Below, piece after piece: positions 8,947-17,997 of a stretch of DNA of 64,000 nucleotides. Position 1 is the stretch's first letter. Every line of letters begins with the position of its first letter. The translations under genes and the position numbers were made by a program. The notes under the pieces are model-generated. The model was not told where the DNA came from. It did not search any database and saw only the letters and a list, made by a program, of their open reading frames with translations. The DNA lies in the NCBI GenBank assembly GCA_028284775.1, contig JANQRB010000015.1:1-64000 (forward strand), given 5' to 3'. This DNA comes from Candidatus Kapaibacterium sp. (GTDB lineage: Bacteria > Bacteroidota > Ignavibacteria > Kapaibacteriales > UBA7675).

Positions 8947-10170
8947 TCAGCGCAGGACAACAAAGCTGCGGCTGACCGGCTTTGCTAGGTCTTGCAGCAG
9001 CAATTGATAGGCCCCGGGCGCCAATCCCGTAAGGTCGAGCTGTGTTTGATTATCGGGGCTTTCGACAGTCCGGCGGAGTTGCAGGCGGCCCCTGGCATCG
9101 AAAATGAGAAGCTCGGTTTTCTTGAATTCGCCCTCGATCGTGATGTGGCCGGTCGCGGGATTCGGATGCAGGCGCAGGGGCCTTGACGGATCGGCCTCCT
9201 GGTCCACGGATACCAGGTCGCCGGGGAGGTACTGAGCAACACCCACGACGCCGGGCAGCTCGACGAGTTGCCTTGCTTCTTCTTCGATATAGTAGCGAAT
9301 GCCGACCGGCTCCGTGCTGGCGGCGAAGAGAGTCCCGCTGGCCTCGTCGTAGGCGATCGGCTGGTCATTGACCTCGTCGCGCTGAACGAACTCCGCCTGT
9401 AGTAGGTCGAAGTGAGTGAAACGGCCACCCATGTAAATCCGATTCGCGGCCGCCACCGGCCGCTTGAAGTTGTTAAAAAGCGTGAGACCGCTCAGTGACA
9501 GATTGAGCGTATTGCGGCTGACGTGGATCAGCGCCTGCTGCGGCAATGCTGTCTGATAGCGATAATCAACGAAAATCTGACCGTGGGCCTCAAAAATATA
9601 TTGTGCTCTGGCGAATGACTCGACGAATTCAAGGTCGGCGAAGCGCCTGCTTGCTACGTGGCTGCGTGTCGCAGGGTTGAGTACAATGAGCGTGCTGTCG
9701 GTCAGCAGCCATACGAACTCATCGGCAATTAGAAAATCATTGGGCGGCTGGGGGACAAGATCGGCGTTGTAGCCAAAGCGCAGGGCGTGATCTGCCGTGG
9801 CATCGTATTCGGCGAGATAGGGCGGCAGGTCGCTGCTGATGAAGACTGCGTCACCCCAGCGCTGCACCTTGCGCGCCTGACTGACGGCGATCGATCCGCT
9901 GCCTTGCAGGCTGACCGCATCATAGAGGAGAACTTCCTTGTTGTCTTCCTGGGGCAGCGACTGAACGACATAGACGAGATCGCGATATACGCTTAAATCA
10001 GCGACTCGAATGTCGGCAATCTTTTGAAAAGATGCTTCAGGGAAGCTAAGGACTCCCAGAGCATCGACGCTGTTATCATAATTGGCATTGGTGCCGACAA
10101 ACATACGGCCGGAAGGCTGACCGGCGACATTCAGCGCCGCCAGTAAAAATACAGGAATGATTCGCAACAT
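8947..10170 (-). CDS. T9SS-exported hypothetical protein, propeller-like (paralogue of 7532-8779)
   Basis: 407-aa secreted protein, 167 bases upstream of its paralogue on the same strand. The start at ATG 10170 gives a signal peptide (MLRIIPVFLLAALNVAGQ). The body alternates short beta strands with motifs such as VLLYDA, VWLLTD and IYMGGRFTHF, suggesting a beta-propeller. Residues about 330-407 carry LHPNPATG, LLIFDARGRL and LTGLAPGAYQL, a canonical T9SS type A sorting domain. No enzyme signature is seen. Likely located at the outer surface. Co-transcription with 7532-8779 is possible. Confidence 0.8.
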   Translation of the reverse strand: MLRIIPVFLLAALNVAGQPSGRMFVGTNANYDNSVDALGVLSFPEASFQKIADIRVADLSVYRDLVYVVQSLPQEDNKEVLLYDAVSLQGSGSIAVSQARKVQRWGDAVFISSDLPPYLAEYDATADHALRFGYNADLVPQPPNDFLIADEFVWLLTDSTLIVLNPATRSHVASRRFADLEFVESFARAQYIFEAHGQIFVDYRYQTALPQQALIHVSRNTLNLSLSGLTLFNNFKRPVAAANRIYMGGRFTHFDLLQAEFVQRDEVNDQPIAYDEASGTLFAASTEPVGIRYYIEEEARQLVELPGVVGVAQYLPGDLVSVDQEADPSRPLRLHPNPATGHITIEGEFKKTELLIFDARGRLQLRRTVESPDNQTQLDLTGLAPGAYQLLLQDLAKPVSRSFVVLR

Positions 10171-10929
10171 GATGAAGTACCCGGTCAATAATGTCAAATT
10201 CGGAAGATTCCTACCGGTGATGGAGGAAAGGAAGCCCCGCAATTCGAACAGCTGCCTACAACAAATTTTCCGCTCGATTGTTCCGACGCGATGCTAACTT
10301 GTTCCCAATTGATGAGCGCTCAAACTGCAGGCGCGTGTTGTCATTGTCGCCATTGTAAAACAAGTACAATGGTAAAAAAGGATACCGCTGCTTTTTCAAT
10401 TTAGTTTATTATAGTTTCCCTCTTTTGAAAGAGGGGCCAGAGGAGTTAGAAAGACCTTGAGAGTTCATAATCCCTCCCAGCCTCCCCTTTTTCTAAAGGA
10501 GAGGAGAATGCTAAAAAACTTATTTGAAAAGTATTACTGTAAGTGTGGTAAATATTGTTATAGTAATCAATGTTAGCGATCGCATTGCTCGGCTCCTCTA
10601 AAACAATTATTAGTAAAGCCAATGGAAACGACTGTTTAATCGATGCGGAAACTCCCGAAGTTCATTCTTCCGACGCGGCGAATAGTCGCATAATTGGCGT
10701 CGGCCCTGATATTCAGACTGTACAGTTCAGAGCAGTCGATCGATTTCACAATCACAGTACAAAGCTAGCGATCGGGCGCGTAGCCGCATTGTCAGGACGT
10801 TCAAATAACTTGTCCCGGCGTCCAAATCAGGTGCCGGTAGGTGAAGAATTAAGATCCGTTCAGTTGCAGCAGTCGCAAAGTGTTGAGCACATAGCGGCCG
10901 TGCGGTAGACTTTTGGTGTCAAAGAAGTT
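10171..10929. other. Intergenic region with hairpin repeats
   Basis: 759 bases between two minus-strand genes. It holds the hairpin repeat at 10416-10506. On the minus strand, 10640-10910 contains short frames with protein-like composition, which could be remnants of a decayed gene, but nothing I can name. Confidence 0.4.
10416..10506. repeat. Paired-hairpin intergenic repeat
   Basis: A hairpin CCCTCTTTTGAAAGAGGG (stem 7-8 bp) lies about 50 bases from an imperfect hairpin CTCCCCTTTTTCTAAAGGAG. This two-hairpin C/T-rich then G/A-rich layout resembles dispersed intergenic repeats of other bacteria. Only one copy is in this window, so its repeat status is inferred. Confidence 0.4.
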
Positions 10930-11856
10930 TCAGTCTTCGATTTCGATTGTCAGATACTTTCCCGCCGACCAGAACCTCGCCCAGTTCGTAATAATGAGCC
11001 GGTTTTCTTCGATGCGATAGGCATTGTCAACTTCGGCATGTCCCGAGTGGATACGTTCGATATTACCGTCGGCGGTGTATTCGCTCCAGCTTGTGATATC
11101 ATCGATCATGCCGAATACTTGCTGGCGGTTCATCGAACTGCCCGGCGCCAAATGACCGCCGAAAGATAAGAAAGACTCGTTAACCCAGGCGAAGCCGCGC
11201 TCTTCCAGCCCCTCGCGGGTGTCGGCCACGAACCAGGCCCGACGTTCCTTTTGCAGCGAATCCAGTGCTTGCGAGCGATCGGCGAGCGCTTGCTCTTCAC
11301 CCTGCCGGGCTTCGGATTCGCGACGCAGAGCGGCCAGCTTCTCCTCCCGTTCCTGCGCCAGCGCGCTTTCCGCAACGATACGCGCATCCAGAGCCTGCTG
11401 CAGACGGCTTTTGGCGTCGCTCAACTGGTTGTGTAACTCGCGAATCTGCTTGTCCTTTTGTTTTAAAACATTTTCCAGACTCTTGATCGTCCGCGCGTAG
11501 TTAGAATTCCGCGACTCTTTCGAGCCTTGCAACAATTCGCGGTTTTTGCGAAGCTGTTCGGCAAGCGAATCGCGATAGCCGTCCAGGCGATTCATCACGA
11601 TGTTGAGCTTACGCTGCAGATTTTCTCCCTGCGTTAGCGAATAGTCGTTCTCCGTCGTAAGATCGATAATATTGCCGGTCTCCTGATTGAGTGTGTCTTC
11701 GAGGGCGTTGAGCAGCTCGGCGGCGTCGGCGATCTGCTGCAGCATCGCGTCCCGGTCGTCGACCGCCGGTCGTCCCGGGAGCTCGGCCGGACCGTCGTCC
11801 GCGGGCTCGCAAGCCAGCAGCACAAGACTCAGGAAGAGGAGCATTGGTGTTTTCAT
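10930..11856 (-). CDS. Coiled-coil lipoprotein
   Basis: 308-aa predicted lipoprotein. ATG 11856 gives a signal peptide with lipobox LVLLAC. Residues about 45-220 are a long, nearly unbroken coiled coil rich in E, K, Q, R and L. The last 90 residues (from about W218) form a mixed globular domain ending TIEIED. Its start overlaps the stop of the zinc-ribbon gene as ATGA (11853-11856), so the two are translationally coupled. GGAGG lies 10 bases upstream of the ATG. The partner is likely the membrane zinc-ribbon protein, possibly in an envelope complex. No family recognised. Confidence 0.82.
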   Translation of the reverse strand: MKTPMLLFLSLVLLACEPADDGPAELPGRPAVDDRDAMLQQIADAAELLNALEDTLNQETGNIIDLTTENDYSLTQGENLQRKLNIVMNRLDGYRDSLAEQLRKNRELLQGSKESRNSNYARTIKSLENVLKQKDKQIRELHNQLSDAKSRLQQALDARIVAESALAQEREEKLAALRRESEARQGEEQALADRSQALDSLQKERRAWFVADTREGLEERGFAWVNESFLSFGGHLAPGSSMNRQQVFGMIDDITSWSEYTADGNIERIHSGHAEVDNAYRIEENRLIITNWARFWSAGKYLTIEIED

Positions 11857-12503
11857 CGCTGGACATCCTCCAGTTGCCAATAGGGTTGCGCCGCAGAGTC
11901 GGCGGAAACAAGAAAGAATCGTTCGTCACTGTGATGGACACGAAGTAAGGAGAAATCCTCCGAATACACAAAACCTTTACTGGGCGTCAGCACGCCAGTG
12001 CCGCGCAGACGCCGGGCCGGGAGATCGAGATTGAGGTTGTAGCTGAATTCCCACTCGTCCTCCCCGGGCGTCCAGGTCGAATCGATCGTCAGCACCACGC
12101 TGCGGACGTTGCTGTCCGAGCGAATTGTGCCGACAAAGCGCGCGGCAAAGAAACGGTCCGACTCCACATCGTCGCCTTCGGCGATCACGATCTCGCTGCT
12201 AATATCTTCCGGCAGTTCATCCACGTCATGCGAGGGTGGGACAGCTTCACTCGTGCTGTTATTGCCGAAGAGCTTCCAGTCTTTGGGCATCCAGTAATAC
12301 GCCAGACTGCCGGCGATGAGAATTAGGGCGACGACGATGAGAATCTTCGGCAGGGTGTTTGAAGGCGCTTGAGCTTCCTTCACCTTTAGGCTGCCTCCGC
12401 ATTGCGGACAGTGGGCTTGAGAAGGCTCCGGAATGTCGATCAGAACATTTTCCCGACCGTTGCTGCACTCCGGATTCGTACATCGGCCCCATTGTGTTGC
12501 CAT
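11853..12503 (-). CDS. Zinc-ribbon single-pass membrane protein
   Basis: 216-aa protein with a short N-terminal zinc ribbon (CTNPEC at about 8-13 and CPQCGG at about 32-37), one transmembrane helix (about 53-70, ILIVVALILIAGSLAYYW) and an extracytoplasmic beta-rich domain of about 140 residues that includes an acidic linker. Topology by eye is cytoplasmic zinc ribbon with periplasmic C-domain. The stop codon overlaps the start of the coiled-coil lipoprotein gene, suggesting a two-gene operon. A GGAGAA ribosome site precedes ATG 12503. Function unknown; the layout suggests a signalling or envelope-sensing role. Confidence 0.82.
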   Translation of the reverse strand: MATQWGRCTNPECSNGRENVLIDIPEPSQAHCPQCGGSLKVKEAQAPSNTLPKILIVVALILIAGSLAYYWMPKDWKLFGNNSTSEAVPPSHDVDELPEDISSEIVIAEGDDVESDRFFAARFVGTIRSDSNVRSVVLTIDSTWTPGEDEWEFSYNLNLDLPARRLRGTGVLTPSKGFVYSEDFSLLRVHHSDERFFLVSADSAAQPYWQLEDVQR

Positions 12504-13294
12504 CGATTGTTTCTCCTGCTGTACTGCCGCAGATGCCTCGCTGAAATTTCAACTGCAGCGGGTAATAGTCGAAAAAGCTCAGTCGGTTCAAGCTTTTTGA
12601 AGTGTATGGACACTACGCAGCCTGGACTTCAAAGTTAGCGAAATGACAAGGAAAAGTTTCAGATCAGTATATGTGGAGCGTTGGAAATTCGTGCTGGCCA
12701 TCTCGTTCGACTTCATCCGAGTACAAGGTCTATTTCCCGGCAATCATACTTGTCCGCGACTCAGGCCTCGCTGTAGTCAGTCAGCAGGGATTAACAACCA
12801 GCTGCCTGTGGAACATTGTCACGTCACAAAGCGACGTGTACTCGCAATCGTAGGCGAACGGTCTCAGCAGCCCGAGCTCGATTGATTACTACAGCGGATG
12901 ACAATCAGGTCGGAATGAACACGATTCATTGTCGCCGCCGCAAACTTTATCTCGTATCGGCCGATAAGTGCGAGTGGTGCGGGGCCGATAAGTCCCACAC
13001 TACCGAAAATTTGCTGTAGGCATGAGCTAATCCGCCATCCATATACCCAAAACCGCCATCCATATATTCATTCACCGGTCCAACCGGTTGTGGATTGAGC
13101 GGAAGTCAATATAGCAGTATGCTTGCAGGCGTTGGTACCCACTCAGCGACCCGGCGAAACTTTTTACCGCTCCTCTGCTCTTCAACTCTAGCGCAATGGC
13201 GCAGGGTGACGGAGGCGGCAGCGACAGGAATATGACTGCGTTTCCCTCTGCGTTAACTCCCGGCCTTCAGACAACTAAATCAGAGGAAATAGCA
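12504..13294. other. Intergenic region with short direct repeats
   Basis: 791 bases between divergent genes. It contains two pairs of short direct repeats (12959-12993 and 13032-13066). Frames here are short and lack domain signals. Confidence 0.4.
12959..13066. repeat. Two short direct-repeat pairs
   Basis: GGCCGATAAGT occurs at 12959-12969 and 12983-12993 (24-base period). CCGCCATCCATATA occurs at 13032-13045 and 13053-13066 (21-base period). The near-helical-turn spacing would suit a regulator binding site upstream of the beta-barrel gene, but this is speculation. Confidence 0.45.
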
Positions 13295-13990
13295 ATGATT
13301 CGGAATTTTGTCGTTTTGACCATAGGATGCCTGATCCTGCCCTTGATTGCCGCCGCGCCCGCCGCCGCGAATAACGATGACCCTTTGCGATTGGATGAAC
13401 CCGAACCCCGCAATCAGACGATCATCAAGCTGATGCGCAATTCATCAAGTTTATTTGTGGAAGACCTCGACGACGACATTGCCCTCGACCGCCGTCAAAG
13501 CTGGTCGGGCGGGATCGGCTTTTCCTTTGCCTTAACGCGGGCGATCGCGATTCAGCCGGAGCTGCTCTACAGTTCAAAGGGCGTAATCGTGCGGCCGGGC
13601 GAGCTGGAGAACGAACGATACAGCAGAGTAGGCTTACGGCTCGATTATGTTGAGCTGCCCTTGCTTTTCAAATTTTCCGTGCCGTCGGAGAGTATTCTGA
13701 CGGGCTCGATTTATTTCGGTCCCTTTGGCGCGCTGAAAGTCGACCACGGCCTTTCCGGACGCAGAACACGTGACAGCGAGGAGCTTGAAATCGATGACAA
13801 CGAGCTTAACGATGAATTGACGCCAGGTGACGCCGGGGGGATCATCGGCGCGAGCCTCAGTATCGGGACCGGCCTGGTCGATGTGATTCTCGACGCACGT
13901 TTTACGGTTGGCGCTGTGACAATATTTGAGGATGACTACGACTACACCGGTAACCAGACGCTGTCATTCTCTCTCGGTCTGGGATTTTGA
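13295..13990 (+). CDS. Outer-membrane beta-barrel protein
   Basis: 231-aa exported protein. ATG 13295 has an AGAGGA site 8 bases upstream and starts a signal peptide (MIRNFVVLTIGCLILPLIAAAPAAA). The mature part alternates strands ending in aromatic residues (GIGFSFALTRAIAIQPELLYSSKG; LRLDYVELPLLFKF; IYFGPFGALKV) and ends with LSFSLGLGF, a typical C-terminal strand of porin-like PorT/OmpW-type barrels. The body matches the common Bacteroidota outer-membrane beta-barrel layout. The frame is open further upstream (to 13196), but that extension is not signal-like. Specific role unknown. Confidence 0.82.
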   Translation: MIRNFVVLTIGCLILPLIAAAPAAANNDDPLRLDEPEPRNQTIIKLMRNSSSLFVEDLDDDIALDRRQSWSGGIGFSFALTRAIAIQPELLYSSKGVIVRPGELENERYSRVGLRLDYVELPLLFKFSVPSESILTGSIYFGPFGALKVDHGLSGRRTRDSEELEIDDNELNDELTPGDAGGIIGASLSIGTGLVDVILDARFTVGAVTIFEDDYDYTGNQTLSFSLGLGF

Positions 13991-14220
13991 GCCACGGGCG
14001 TTGTTCGTGCAGCGAGCTAGTATCGCTCCGGATGAAGGGCGCCACGGCCAGGAAGCCAATGCTTGATGCGGGTTCAAGCTGTCTTTCTGGTCGCTGCGTC
14101 CTTCGTATTTAGTTCTTTTCCTCAGCAGCATCCCTTCTCCTCAACACCAATACCGCAACATTTTTATTTACGCCGCTGAGCGCGTAAGTTAGGCCCGTCG
14201 CGCAACAATCCTGCGAGGGT

Positions 14221-16302
14221 ATGACCACAAAAACGGAACACGAAGGAAGGCCTCCCATCCACTGGGCCATGGTCGGGCGGCAGCCGGAACAAGAGACCTT
14301 TCGTGCTTTGCTTGACGAGGGGCAGCCTGCAACGCAAGCCCTCTATGTCTATGGGCCCGGCGGTGTCGGCAAAACCACCTTATTGAAGGAATTCAGATCA
14401 CTCTGCCGCGCGAGGGACGTGGATCATACGCGGATTGACGGACGCGATACCGACGCTACACCGGATGCCTTTCTCGGCGTCCTGGCGGCATGGCTTGGAC
14501 TCGACTCGACATCGACGGTCCAGGAGGCACTTGCCACCCGCACGAGCAAGGCCGTTATCATTGTCGATACCTATGAAAAATTAGCTCCCCTGGACAACTG
14601 GCTCCGCGAAAATCTGCTGCCGGAGTTGTCGGCACAGGTAATCGTGGTGCTTGCGGGGCGGACGCCGCCGGGTGTAGCCTGGAAATCCGATCCGGCCTGG
14701 CGTCGCGGGATTCAACCGCTGGCCCTGCGTAACCTGGCGCCGGCGGATTGCCGTGAGTTTTTCGATCGTCACACGATTCCCGAAGGCCAGCGCGAGGCGG
14801 TGCTGCGCTTTACGCATGGCCATCCGCTGGCCCTGGCTCTGGTAGCGGATGCTTTTGCCCAGCGGCCCGAGCTGCAGTTTCAGCCCGAAGCGACACCGGA
14901 TGTCATTCAGGCTTTGCTGGACCAGTTTATCAGCAAGGTGCCGGGGCCGGCGCATCGTCGCGCTCTGGAAGCCTGCGCCTTGCTGCGTTCCACCACCGAA
15001 AGTCTGCTGGCGGCGATGCTTGCGATGCCCGAAGTAAGCGAGCTGTTTGATTGGCTGCGCAATCTCTCGTTTGTTGATATGGGGCCGCAGGGCATTTATC
15101 CGCATGACCTTGCGCGCGAGGCACTCGTTGCCGACCTTCGCTGGCGCAATCCCGACTGGTACGCCGAGCTTCACAATCGCGCCCGCGGCTATTACCAGCA
15201 GCGCCTGCAGCAGGGAGGTTCGCAAGAGCAGCACATTTTGTTTGATTACATATTTCTGCACCGGGACAACCCGGTCGTTCGTGCCAGCTTCGACTGGCAG
15301 AGCTCGGGATCGGCCTACAGCGACATAATGCGGCCGGACGATCTTCCGGCATTGCGGGCGATGGTCAGCGAGCATGAAGGTGAGGAATCGGCTGCTGTTG
15401 CAGCGATGTGGCTCGATATGTTTCCTGAACACTGTGTCGTCTTTCGCGAGGGCGGCGGCGTACCCGCAGGCTTTTTGCTCTTACTTCCGCTGGAACAGAT
15501 TGATCGCGCTCGCCGGCAGGACGACCCGGGCGTTGAGGCTGCGCTCTCATTCCTGGATCGCAATGCGCCGCTCCGCGAAGGTGAGCGAGCCACTCTCTTT
15601 CGCTTTTGGATGGCGCGCGACGGATACCAGCAGGTTTCGCCTGTACAAAGCCTGATTGTCGTCAATGTTGTGATGCATTATCTCATGACGCCAGGCCTGG
15701 CTTATACCCTGATGCCCTGCGCGCAGCCAGATTTCTGGATGCTTGCTTTCAGCTATGCCGACCTGGCGCGACTTAAAGAAGCCGACTTCGAGCTCGGCGG
15801 CAAAGCATACGGCGTGTATGGACATGACTGGCGCGTCCGGCCACCGATGGCTTGGCTCGACTTACTGGCCGAGCGCGAATTGGCGATGAGTCCGCAAGTC
15901 AAGCCGGCGGCGCGCAGTGGCGGCCTGGTCGTTCTCAGCCAGCCGGACTTTGTGGAATCGGTGCGGGAAGCGCTGCGGAAATATTTGCAGCCGGCGGTAC
16001 TGCGCGAGAATCCACTGCTGCAGTCGCGTTTACTGCTGGACAAAAGTGGCGGTGATTCCACCCCGGCCGATGCCATTGCGGCCTTGCAACAATTGCTGGC
16101 AGAAACCGCCGAAGCATTGAAGTCAACGCCACGGAAAGAAAAGCTCTATCGCGCTCTACACATGACCTATTTCAATCCGGTCGGTAACCAGGAAGATGCA
16201 GCCGAAGCTCTTAATCTGCCCTTCTCCACCTACCGCCGTCATCTCCGCCAAGCTATCGATGAACTGACTGACTTGCTGTGGCGACAGGAGATTGGAACCT
16301 AG
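14221..16302 (+). CDS. STAND-type ATPase with GNAT-like middle region and C-terminal HTH
   Basis: 693-aa multidomain protein. A P-loop NTPase (about 17-330) shows Walker A GPGGVGKTT (45-53), Walker B AVIIVDTYE (D116) and a sensor-like VVLAGRTPP segment, followed by a helical region with HGHPLALALVADAF as in NB-ARC/STAND ATPases. Residues about 365-560 look like a GNAT-type fold (RPDDLPAL start, GFLLLLPL, FRFWMARDGYQ). The last 50 residues read NQEDAAEALNLPFSTYRRHLRQAI, a helix-turn-helix. STAND ATPases with HTH tails act as ligand-gated switches or regulators. It faces the TIR/VWA/kinase cluster convergently and may or may not belong to it. ATG 14221 has GAGGG just upstream. Confidence 0.82.
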   Translation: MTTKTEHEGRPPIHWAMVGRQPEQETFRALLDEGQPATQALYVYGPGGVGKTTLLKEFRSLCRARDVDHTRIDGRDTDATPDAFLGVLAAWLGLDSTSTVQEALATRTSKAVIIVDTYEKLAPLDNWLRENLLPELSAQVIVVLAGRTPPGVAWKSDPAWRRGIQPLALRNLAPADCREFFDRHTIPEGQREAVLRFTHGHPLALALVADAFAQRPELQFQPEATPDVIQALLDQFISKVPGPAHRRALEACALLRSTTESLLAAMLAMPEVSELFDWLRNLSFVDMGPQGIYPHDLAREALVADLRWRNPDWYAELHNRARGYYQQRLQQGGSQEQHILFDYIFLHRDNPVVRASFDWQSSGSAYSDIMRPDDLPALRAMVSEHEGEESAAVAAMWLDMFPEHCVVFREGGGVPAGFLLLLPLEQIDRARRQDDPGVEAALSFLDRNAPLREGERATLFRFWMARDGYQQVSPVQSLIVVNVVMHYLMTPGLAYTLMPCAQPDFWMLAFSYADLARLKEADFELGGKAYGVYGHDWRVRPPMAWLDLLAERELAMSPQVKPAARSGGLVVLSQPDFVESVREALRKYLQPAVLRENPLLQSRLLLDKSGGDSTPADAIAALQQLLAETAEALKSTPRKEKLYRALHMTYFNPVGNQEDAAEALNLPFSTYRRHLRQAIDELTDLLWRQEIGT

Positions 16303-17219
16303 TAGCCGCTGAAAGATTTATCGCGCCGGGCTTCGGCGACAAAATTGTGGTAGAAGTTGTCAGTCACTGCTTGTACTTACCGTCTTCGGTCGAACTGGAC
16401 TCGACAGCCAGACTTCATCGACTGCCTCTTCCGGCTTTCGTCGCACTGACCCCGATTTCCGGCTTTAGTGACTCTCCGTCTGCACTGAGTAGTACAACTA
16501 TGAGATCTAGCTGGTCATCACCGAACGAACCATCGTCTTGAGAAAATGCAGCAAATGCTTTGCGCCGGGCATTACGCCGATAGACCGTCGGATTGGATTG
16601 AGCTAATACAAGGCCGATCCCGAGATTGTACAGACCGAATGTGGGGCCGAGATTCGAGATGAACCGTGGCAATGCTCGGACTGGAATATTGAGCGGGGCT
16701 AATTTCGATGTGCGTGGAACAATCGATTGTTGTAGCAACTGTCGATGCGGTTTAGAACGCCCGAGGGTCCCTCCCCCGCCGAACCGCCACCATCTTCAGG
16801 CCTTGCGACAAGGCAACACCAAACCACCACCAAATCCCATCAATTCAGTGTAGTCTTGTGCTTATCAGATATCGAATTCCCAACAGGCGCCAGTGAAAGC
16901 ACAACAATACGAATACTTCATGCACAATTCAAGCGGCCCGAGATGCAGAAGCTTCACAAATGAATAATCGTACTGCTCCGAGCGCTGAGCGGGCCGGGGG
17001 ATGCATTAAACGGTAAACAGATTTCAAAATCATTCTCGAACAGTTTCGATTTGAGATTACTGACAACAACACATTAATCGAGCGGAACTCCGACAGACAT
17101 ATTTGGCGTTAAGTGCCCGTTTGCCAGTCTCACCGATCGCAACCGGCTGCAAGACCGAACTGCAATAGATACATGATTCGAAGCCTGACGATCGATCAAT
17201 ATGTGGCGATTAAACATCG
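16303..17219. other. Intergenic, no gene recognised
   Basis: 917 bases between convergent genes. One minus-strand frame (16415-16738) has protein-like composition but no start signal or family. No clear terminator was found for either neighbour; a weak GCGAT/ATCGC hairpin lies at about 17206-17220. Confidence 0.4.
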
Positions 17220-17969
17220 CTAGCCGGCATCCAACAGATACTTCAGACGCCGCAGCAAAGCAACATCATACAAGCCTGCCGGCAATTCAAGCGTAACGGC
17301 CGGCATGCAAGGATTCCGGCGACGCGCCTGACTCAAGGTCAGCAGCGTCAACAGCAGCATGTCGGTGTCGGCTGCCGCGCTGCGCTGAGCGCCGATGCCG
17401 GGCAGAGGAATATATATATCGGCAGCGCCGGCAACCGGGGCCAGATCCGCAAGCACGCTCCACAGACAATCAAGAATCCGCGCATACTCGCCAAGCGCCG
17501 GCGGCGGTTTTGCATCGGCTGCTACTCCCTCCGACACAGCTAAAAGGATGAGCAGACCATCGTCGGTCCGAAGAGTGGCGCTGCGCCCTGCCCGATACTT
17601 GCGGCGTGTGACGCCGTTCACTTTTTCCAATGCGAACGGCGTCCCTTTCAGCGCTTCGTGAAGTTGCCACGCTTCGACTTTAAAGGCCGCGGCACGCGCC
17701 GGACTCGGCAGTGAAATGACGCTGCCGGCCGGCGTATTGTCGCAGTCGGCCGGCAGGTTGAAAAAGCAGTCCGTCGCAACGACGTAGTGCTTGCAGCCAT
17801 TAGCATTGTTTTCGGCAAAACCCGCACAAAGCCTGATACCCTCAGCCATGGTAACCTGCCTGCCCTTTTGGTTCGCACCCTCGACATAGGCCAGCAGACT
17901 TCGCCACAGCCTGGAAAAGTAGGATGATATTACCAGCGAACCTGCCGCCCCATCCGGCAACTTTTTCAT
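17220..17969 (-). CDS. Putative macro-like (ADP-ribose-binding fold) protein, last gene of the signalling operon
   Basis: 249-aa protein, not firmly recognised. The layout suggests a macro-type alpha/beta fold: a strand with YVVATDCFF and acidic/Asn residues near the N-terminus, LLILLAVSEG in the middle, then ADIYIPLPGIGAQRS, which resembles the phosphate-binding PL.G.G loop of macro-like domains in conflict systems. ATG 17969 (MKKLPDG) has AGGAA 6 bases upstream, better than ATG 17984. It lies 28 bases after the 471-aa gene and closes the VWA/kinase/phosphatase operon. If the fold is right, it may sense or process the ADP-ribose-type products made by TIR enzymes. The family call is tentative. 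Confidence 0.6.
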   Translation of the reverse strand: MKKLPDGAAGSLVISSYFSRLWRSLLAYVEGANQKGRQVTMAEGIRLCAGFAENNANGCKHYVVATDCFFNLPADCDNTPAGSVISLPSPARAAAFKVEAWQLHEALKGTPFALEKVNGVTRRKYRAGRSATLRTDDGLLILLAVSEGVAADAKPPPALGEYARILDCLWSVLADLAPVAGAADIYIPLPGIGAQRSAAADTDMLLLTLLTLSQARRRNPCMPAVTLELPAGLYDVALLRRLKYLLDAG

Positions 17970-17997
17970 AGCTTGTTCCTGCATTCAGTTGTTTCAG

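Noticed and set aside
14581-15432. 283-codon minus-strand frame inside the STAND ATPase gene
   Set aside because: Antisense to P-loop and helical coding sequence, no family signal.
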